Source of the DNA: Paracoccus pantotrophus
Lineage (GTDB): Bacteria; Pseudomonadota; Alphaproteobacteria; Rhodobacterales; Rhodobacteraceae
DNA: 64,000 nt
Reading direction: 5' to 3'
Assembly: GCF_008824185.1 (NCBI RefSeq)
Contig: NZ_CP044423.1
Coordinates: 1,461,821 to 1,525,820 of the forward strand
In this document: piece by piece, positions 59,070 to 64,000 of the stretch
Layout of the letters: every line of letters begins with the position of its first letter
Numbering within the stretch: the stretch's first letter is position 1
Notes under the pieces: generated by a model
Told to the model about the DNA's origin: nothing
What the model saw: only the letters and a program-made list of their open reading frames with translations
The model's database searches: none
Made by a program: the position numbers and the translations under genes

Positions 59070-59423
59070 ATGCCCGCACAGCAGCCCAGCCTCGACGCCA
59101 TTTTCTCCGCCCTCGCCGATCCGACGCGGCGGGCGATCCTTGCCATGCTGCTCGAGGACGACATGGCGGTGACGGATGTGGCGGCGCCCTTCGAGATGAG
59201 CCTGGCCGCGATCTCCAAGCATCTCGCGGTGCTGGCGGCGGCCGGGCTGATCCGGCAGGAACGGCGCGGCCGCATCATCTGGTGCAAGCTGGAACCCGAC
59301 GGGCTGCGCAACGCCTCGGTCTGGATGCAGGGTTTCGGCCAGTTCGAGCCGGTGGACCTGGACGATTTCGAACGCTTCCTGCGCGAAGCCCTGCCGTTGA
59401 CGGACGGAGATGCCCCCCCCTGA
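59070..59423 (+). CDS. ArsR-family transcriptional regulator
   Basis: 117 aa. Winged-helix HTH: FSALADPTRRAILAMLLEDD near residue 11, VTDVAAPFEMSLAAISKHLA near 34, LIRQERRGRIIWCKLEPDG near 62. There are no metal-binding cysteine pairs, so it is not a metal sensor of the classical kind; it resembles SdpR-type regulators. Target unknown. It is divergent from atpI and convergent with the 5'-nucleotidase gene. Confidence 0.85.
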   Translation: MPAQQPSLDAIFSALADPTRRAILAMLLEDDMAVTDVAAPFEMSLAAISKHLAVLAAAGLIRQERRGRIIWCKLEPDGLRNASVWMQGFGQFEPVDLDDFERFLREALPLTDGDAPP

Positions 59424-59450
59424 CGCCCGCGCCGCGCAGCCCTGGAACGC

Positions 59451-59477
59451 AAAAAGGGCCGGGCAGATGCCCGGCCC
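59451..59477 (-). terminator. intrinsic terminator after 5'-nucleotidase gene (minus strand)
   Basis: Stem GGGCCGGGC/GCCCGGCCC with loop AGAT; the minus strand then runs into UUUUU. It starts 10 nt after the 5'-nucleotidase stop. Confidence 0.85.
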
Positions 59478-59486
59478 TTGCGCCTC

Positions 59487-61088
59487 TCATTTCACGGTGA
59501 TGCGGCCGTCCAGCTTCGGCACGAAGCCAGGCCCCTGCCGCGCCAGGTATTCGGCCAGCACATCCGCCAGGTCCGGGCCGAAATCATAGGCGTTCATCGC
59601 ATTCTCGGCAAAGACCCGATAGCCGTCGCCGCCCGCGCGCATGTAGTTCTGCGACACCACGCCATAGACGGCCTCGCGGTCGATGGGCACCCAGTCCGAG
59701 CCGTCGCGCACCAGCACCTCGCTGATCCGGCTGCCGGCCGGGGCTTCGGGGTCCAGCGTGTATTTCAGCCCCGCGACCTGGGCGAAGCGCCCGGCGCCCT
59801 CCTCGATCTGGCTGGCGCCGTTTTCCAGCGCCGCGATGACGTCCGCGCCCTTCAGCTGGAAGGTGGAAAGCGTGTTCTGGAACGGCAGCACCGACAGCAC
59901 GTCGCCCATCGTCACCACCCCCGCCGGGATCGAGGCGCGCAGGCCGCCGCCGTTCTGGATCGCGATGGTGATGCCCTGGTCCTTGACGCGCGCCAGCATG
60001 GCATCGGCCACCAGGCTGCCCATCTCGCATTCCCGCGCCCGGCACGATTCCCGGCTGCCGTCGATCGGCGCCGCGATCTCGGCCACGCGCTTCTGCTTGA
60101 GCTGCTCGATGGGCGCCGCCATCTCCTTGACCCGCGCGGCCAGCTTCTCGTCCGGCGCGACCGAGCCGTCCAGCAGGATCGGCTGCCCCTCGGCCTTGAC
60201 CAGCTTGCCCTCGTCGTCCCAGGTCAGGACCAGATGGCCCAGGTATTTGCCATAGGCATAGGCGGTCGCCACCGGAACCTCGGTGCCGTCCGCGCCCTTG
60301 ACCATGGTCGGATAGGGTCCGGCGGCACCCTCGAACTGTCCCAGCAGCGTATGGCTGTGGCCGCCGATGACCGCGTCTATCCCGGCCACCTCGGCCGCGA
60401 ATTCCTGATCGCGCCTGTAGCCGGAATGGGTCAGGGCGATGATCTTGTTCACGCCCTGCTCGGTCAATTCCTGGACATCGGCCTTCAGGCTGTCCATGTC
60501 GTCCAGGAAGATGACCTTATCGCCGGGCGCGGCGGTCTCGGGCGTGTCCATCGCCAGGGCCGAGACGATGCCCACCTGCTCCCCGCCGACATCCAGCACC
60601 AGAACGTCGCCGACCTTGTCCTTCAACTCGGGCGATTGCGACAGGTCCAGGTTGCCCGAGACGACCGGAAACTTGGCGCCCTCGGCCAGGATTTGCAGGC
60701 CCTGCGGCCCGTCGTCGAATTCGTGATTGCCGACCGCCATGGCGTCGAAGCCGATGGCGTTCATGAACTCGACCGTGTCCTTGCCCTTGTAGGTCGTATA
60801 GAAAAGGCTGCCCTGGTACTGGTCGCCCGCATCCAGCACGATGACGTTCTGGCCCTCGGCCTTCAGCCCGTCGCGCAGCTCGCGGATCTTGCTCGCCAGG
60901 CGCGCCACGCCGCCGAAGCATTCGCCCTTCGCCTCGGTCTCGGCGTCGCAGGTGCTGTCATAGGCGTTGATCGGCTCGATCCGGCTATGGAAATCGTTGA
61001 TATGCAGCACATGCAGCGTGTAATCCGCCTGCGCCGCGCCAGAAGACAGCGCGACGATCGCCGCCGAAACCATGAGCCAGCGTTTCAT
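59487..61088 (-). CDS. periplasmic 5'-nucleotidase (UshA-like)
   Basis: 533 aa. Signal peptide MKRWLMVSAAIVALSSGAAQ cleaved near residue 22. The metallophosphatase domain has HINDFHSRIEP near 28, DAGDQYQGSL near 85, GNHEFDDGPQGL near 120, THSGYRRDQEF near 220 and GGHSHTLLG near 240. The C-terminal nucleotide-binding domain has NGGGLRASIPAGVVTMGDVL near 377 and YGVVSQNYMRAGGDGY near 475. It dephosphorylates external nucleotides for nucleoside uptake. ATG 61088 has GAGAGG upstream. Confidence 0.92.
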   Translation of the reverse strand: MKRWLMVSAAIVALSSGAAQADYTLHVLHINDFHSRIEPINAYDSTCDAETEAKGECFGGVARLASKIRELRDGLKAEGQNVIVLDAGDQYQGSLFYTTYKGKDTVEFMNAIGFDAMAVGNHEFDDGPQGLQILAEGAKFPVVSGNLDLSQSPELKDKVGDVLVLDVGGEQVGIVSALAMDTPETAAPGDKVIFLDDMDSLKADVQELTEQGVNKIIALTHSGYRRDQEFAAEVAGIDAVIGGHSHTLLGQFEGAAGPYPTMVKGADGTEVPVATAYAYGKYLGHLVLTWDDEGKLVKAEGQPILLDGSVAPDEKLAARVKEMAAPIEQLKQKRVAEIAAPIDGSRESCRARECEMGSLVADAMLARVKDQGITIAIQNGGGLRASIPAGVVTMGDVLSVLPFQNTLSTFQLKGADVIAALENGASQIEEGAGRFAQVAGLKYTLDPEAPAGSRISEVLVRDGSDWVPIDREAVYGVVSQNYMRAGGDGYRVFAENAMNAYDFGPDLADVLAEYLARQGPGFVPKLDGRITVK

Positions 61089-61221
61089 CTCGATCCCTCT
61101 CACCCCGAATGTCCGAATGAACGGCAGATTGCGGGATGCCGGCCGCGGCGTCAATCGACGAAGCTGCAGGGGCGACGCGATGCCGCTTGACGGAGCGCAT
61201 CACGCGACGCATGAACCCGCC

Positions 61222-61554
61222 ATGCTGGTTTACAAGATCTTCCGCGCCGCCGAGTTCCAGGCATTCCAACGGCAGGGCCGCAGCGCCGGCGCGCCGGTGG
61301 ACCTGGCGGACGGCTATGTCCACCTCTCCACCGCCGCGCAGCTGCCCGGCACGCTCGCGCGCCATTTCGCGGCCGAGGACGGGCTGCACCTGCTGGCGCT
61401 GGACGGCGACGCCCTGCCCGAGCTGCGCTGGGAGCCCTCGCGCGGCGGCGATCTCTTTCCGCATCTCTACCGCGAATTGCGCATGGGCGACGTGCTCTGG
61501 AGCCGCCCCCTGCCCCTCGGCCCCGCCGGCCACGACATCGGAGATCTCGCATGA
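61222..61554 (+). CDS. DUF952 family protein
   Basis: 110 aa. MLVYKIFRAAEFQAFQRQGR begins the family, DLADGYVHLSTAAQLPGTLA near residue 28 and FPHLYRELRMGDVLW near 83 are its signatures. DUF952 proteins resemble glutathione S-transferase-like folds in some annotations; function unknown. The ATG at 61222 is chosen; the frame is open upstream. Its stop overlaps the pyrD start (ATGA), a common alphaproteobacterial pairing. Confidence 0.85.
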   Translation: MLVYKIFRAAEFQAFQRQGRSAGAPVDLADGYVHLSTAAQLPGTLARHFAAEDGLHLLALDGDALPELRWEPSRGGDLFPHLYRELRMGDVLWSRPLPLGPAGHDIGDLA

Positions 61555-62609
61555 CCCCCATCGAGCGGCTGGGCCTTGCCGCACTGCATCGCCTGGACCC
61601 GGAACGCGCGCATGATCTCTCGATCCTCGCCCTGCGGCTCGGGCTGGTGCCGCTGCCGGGCAAACCCGTCACCTCGGACCGGCTGCGCACCCGCATCGCC
61701 GGGCTCGAGCTGCCGAACCCAGTGGGGCTGGCGGCCGGCTACGACAAGAACGCCCGCGCCCTGCCCGCATTGATGCGCGCGGGCTTCGGCTTCGTCGAGA
61801 TCGGCGCCGCCACCCCGCGCCCGCAGCCCGGCAACCCCAAGCCGCGCCTGTTCCGCCTGACCCCGGACCGCGCCATCATCAACCGCTTCGGCTTCAACAA
61901 CCAGGGCGCACAGGCCATCGCCGACCGGCTGGCGCAGCGCCCGGCAGGTATCCCGGTCGGGCTGAACATCGGCGCCAACAAGGACAGCGCCGACCGCAGC
62001 GCCGATTTCGCGCAGGTGGTGCGCATCGCCGGCCTGCACGCCGATTTCCTGACCGTCAACGTCTCCTCGCCCAATACCGAAAAGCTGCGCGACCTCCAGG
62101 GGCCCGAGGCGCTGTCAGCCCTGCTGCAAGGCGTGCTGGCAGCGCGCGACGCGCTGCCGAACCGCCCGCCGGTGTTCATCAAGATCGCTCCCGACCTCGA
62201 CGATGCCGCGCTGGCCGATATCGCCGCCGTGGCGCTGGCCGCCCCGGTCGATGCGATCATCGCCACCAACACCACGCTTTCGCGCGACGGCCTCGCCTCG
62301 CCGCAGGCCAATGAGGCCGGCGGCCTTTCCGGTGCGCCGCTTTTCGACCGCTCGACCCGCATCCTCGCCCGGCTCTGGCGCGAGACCGGCGGCCGCGTGC
62401 CGCTGATCGGCGTCGGCGGCATCGGCTCGGCCGAGCAGGCCTGGCAAAAGCTGCGCGCCGGCGCCTCGGCCGTGCAGATCTATTCCGCGCTGGTCTACCA
62501 GGGCTTCTCGCTCGCCGCCCGGATCGCACGCGACCTCGACGAACGGCTCGCGCGCGAAAACCTCACGCTGGCCGAACTGACCGGCAGCGGCAACGCGGAC
62601 TGGCTCTAG
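61551..62609 (+). CDS. pyrD: dihydroorotate dehydrogenase (quinone)
   Basis: 352 aa, class 2 membrane-associated type. It oxidises dihydroorotate with quinone in pyrimidine synthesis. The N-terminal amphipathic helix precedes GLAAGYDKNARALPALMRAG near residue 60 and GFVEIGAATPRPQPGNPKPR near 80. The catalytic Ser is in LTVNVSSPNTEKLRDLQG near 165, FMN binding in IATNTTLSRDG near 237 and LIGVGGIGSAEQAWQKLRAG near 284. Its stop overlaps the convergent cysE stop. Confidence 0.95.
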   Translation: MTPIERLGLAALHRLDPERAHDLSILALRLGLVPLPGKPVTSDRLRTRIAGLELPNPVGLAAGYDKNARALPALMRAGFGFVEIGAATPRPQPGNPKPRLFRLTPDRAIINRFGFNNQGAQAIADRLAQRPAGIPVGLNIGANKDSADRSADFAQVVRIAGLHADFLTVNVSSPNTEKLRDLQGPEALSALLQGVLAARDALPNRPPVFIKIAPDLDDAALADIAAVALAAPVDAIIATNTTLSRDGLASPQANEAGGLSGAPLFDRSTRILARLWRETGGRVPLIGVGGIGSAEQAWQKLRAGASAVQIYSALVYQGFSLAARIARDLDERLARENLTLAELTGSGNADWL

Positions 62610-63445
62610 AACAGGTCTTCGTGACCCAGAAGCTGGTTCATGGTGTTCGACGGGTCCGAGCAGCCGGCATCGCCCACGATCCGCGCCGGCACCCCGGCCA
62701 CGGTCTTGCAGGGCGGCACCTCGGCCAGCACCACCGAGCCGGCGGCGATGCGCGAATGATGGCCCACGCGAATATTGCCCAGCACCTTGGCGCCGGCGCC
62801 GATCATCACGCCGTTGCCGATCTTGGGATGGCGGTCGCCATCCTCCTTGCCGGTGCCGCCCAGCGTTACCGAATGCAGCATCGACACGTCGTTGCCGACC
62901 ACCGCCGTCTCGCCGATGACGATGGAATGGGCATGGTCGATCATCACGCCCGTGCCGATCTTCGCCGCCGGGTGAATATCGACGCCGAACACTTCCGAGC
63001 AGCGCATCTGCACGAAATAGGCCATGTCGCGCCGGCCCTGCTGCCACAGCCAATGCCCGATGCGATAGGCCTGCAGCGCCTGGTAGCCCTTGAAGAACAG
63101 GATCGGCTGCATCAGCCGATGCGTCGCCGGGTCGCGCTCATAGACCGCCAGCAGGTCGGCCTGCGCCGCCGCCGACAGTTCCGGCGCGCGGGCAAAGGCA
63201 TCGTCGGCGATCTCGCGCAGGATCTGCTCGCTCATCTCGCGCGAGGCCAGCTTCAGCGAAAAGCGATAGGCCAGCGCCGCCTCGAACGTGGCGTGATGCA
63301 GCAGCCCGGCATGGATCAGCGCGCCCAGCAGGGGTTCGTCGCGCACGGCGATCCGCGCCTCGCGCTGGATGCGGCCCCAGACTGAATCGCGCGGGGCATC
63401 GCGCGCATCGGACAGCGGCTCGATCATGTCTTTCTGCAAGTTCAT
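62606..63445 (-). CDS. cysE: serine O-acetyltransferase
   Basis: 279 aa from ATG 63445; a GTG at 63466 would add seven residues. It acetylates serine with acetyl-CoA, the first step of cysteine synthesis. The N-terminal helical SAT domain has WGRIQREARIAVRDEPLLGA near 16; the hexapeptide left-handed helix has IDHAHSIVIGETAVVGND near 165 (His catalytic) and VTLGGTGKEDGDRHPKIGNG near 192. The C-terminal tail GCSDPSNTMNQLLG can reach the active site for cysteine feedback. It converges with pyrD. Confidence 0.93.
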   Translation of the reverse strand: MNLQKDMIEPLSDARDAPRDSVWGRIQREARIAVRDEPLLGALIHAGLLHHATFEAALAYRFSLKLASREMSEQILREIADDAFARAPELSAAAQADLLAVYERDPATHRLMQPILFFKGYQALQAYRIGHWLWQQGRRDMAYFVQMRCSEVFGVDIHPAAKIGTGVMIDHAHSIVIGETAVVGNDVSMLHSVTLGGTGKEDGDRHPKIGNGVMIGAGAKVLGNIRVGHHSRIAAGSVVLAEVPPCKTVAGVPARIVGDAGCSDPSNTMNQLLGHEDLF

Positions 63446-63507
63446 ACGGGCGCCCGTCAGTTTCACCCGCCGAGTCTAGCGGAAACCGGCGGGCGCGAAA
63501 AGTCCGC

Positions 63508-64000
63508 TCAGTCCGGCAGCCGCAATTCCCACCAATGCAGCACGACGCGCACCTTGCCGCCGGCGAACTGCCCGCCCGCGGCCGTCAGCCGCAGGGGCGC
63601 GGGCTCCCAGAACACCACGGGCGGCGAAGCCAGCCCGCGCGCCCAGGAGCCCTGCGCCTTGCCCAGCCCGTGACCGAATCGCGTCAGGCTATCCGAACTG
63701 CCCGCCGTGCCCAAGGACCACGAACTCGCGCTGCCGGTGATCGCCTCCAGCACCCGCGCGGTGGCGCCGATGACCAGCGCGCCGGGCGGCACCGCCATCG
63801 CCGTCTCGGCCCAGTCGCCCGCGCCCAGCGTCACATCCTCGTGCAGCTGCCGTGCCAGCAGGCCCGATCCGTGCTGGCCCAGGGTGATGGCGCCGGGCAC
63901 CCAGGCCCCGCCGCCATGGATCGCCACCACCCCCTGATCGGCGACCAGCGCGCGCCGGCCGAAACCCGGCTCGACAAAGACCCAGCCGCCATTCGCGCCG
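63508..64000 (-). CDS. DUF2793 family protein (5' end outside window)
   Basis: The last 163 residues of a protein whose start is beyond the right edge. The edge reads GANGGWVFVEPGFGRRALVA, then VVAIHGGGAWVPGAITLGQH near 30, matching the DUF2793 domain found next to phage-tail and gene-transfer-agent genes in Rhodobacterales. The C-terminal part has PGALVIGATARVLEAITG and GRATSWSLGTAG-type repeats of beta strands, ending RVVLHWWELRLPD. It may be a phage or GTA structural protein; the neighbours that would prove this are outside the window. Confidence 0.7.
   Translation of the reverse strand, partial: GANGGWVFVEPGFGRRALVADQGVVAIHGGGAWVPGAITLGQHGSGLLARQLHEDVTLGAGDWAETAMAVPPGALVIGATARVLEAITGSASSWSLGTAGSSDSLTRFGHGLGKAQGSWARGLASPPVVFWEPAPLRLTAAGGQFAGGKVRVVLHWWELRLPD

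Overview
The window looks like chromosomal DNA of a Paracoccus-type alphaproteobacterium (Rhodobacterales). GC is high, and the gene set matches: fdsGBA formate dehydrogenase, an ethylmalonyl-CoA pathway enzyme (Mcd), an incomplete PTS with HPr kinase, split b/b' F0 subunits, and a DUF1476 protein that closely matches the Paracoccus F1-ATPase inhibitor subunit zeta as I remember it. Genus is inferred from remembered protein similarity, not from a search.

Region 1 (1-12.8 kb) is the most distinctive. It is a complete cyclohexanecarboxylate (CHC) degradation locus. One long minus-strand operon holds badH, badI, a five-gene Liv-type ABC transporter, aliB and aliA. A MarR regulator resembling BadR is divergent from badH. 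An additional acyl-CoA dehydrogenase, an MDR oxidoreductase and badK follow. Three copies of an 18-bp AT-rich motif sit at the three promoter regions, which suggests a local regulon. livF carries an apparent one-base deletion in a G-tract. The right flank (13.1-13.8 kb) is a stack of decayed fragments of three IS families.

Region 2 (13.8-27 kb) is mixed metabolism: 3-hydroxybutyrate dehydrogenase; an orphan YejA-type peptide-binding protein coupled to an entericidin and a CsbD-like acidic protein; adenine deaminase; RecO; two META lipoproteins; methylsuccinyl-CoA dehydrogenase; a TauE/SafE exporter; DapE; and glutamate-cysteine ligase.

Region 3 (27-34.7 kb) holds a TetR/DUF2852 pair with a palindromic operator, the regulatory PTS group hprK-rapZ-EIIA-HPr, divergent pckA with tandem repeats upstream, and RNase R. 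Region 4 (34.7-41.6 kb) is the fdsGBA-fdhD-fdsD formate dehydrogenase operon with its LysR regulator. Region 5 (41.7-45.5 kb) holds purS-purC, the zeta inhibitor, a MATE exporter and two hotdog thioesterases.

Region 6 (45.6-52.6 kb) is a beta-oxidation block: two tandem MerR regulators, a long acyl-CoA dehydrogenase, a GST, a thiolase and a FadB-type multifunctional enzyme. Region 7 (52.8-64 kb) holds a PfkB kinase, Nth, an O6-alkylguanine repair protein, an OmpA lipoprotein, the F0 operon atpI-B-E-X-F, an ArsR regulator, a 5'-nucleotidase, DUF952, PyrD, CysE and the end of a DUF2793 (phage/GTA-type) protein.

A family of short inverted-pair repeats around a CCGTTTTCCAAATACCC core occurs in four intergenic gaps (32.3, 41.6, 48.4 and 52.7 kb). 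No tRNA, rRNA or CRISPR array was seen.
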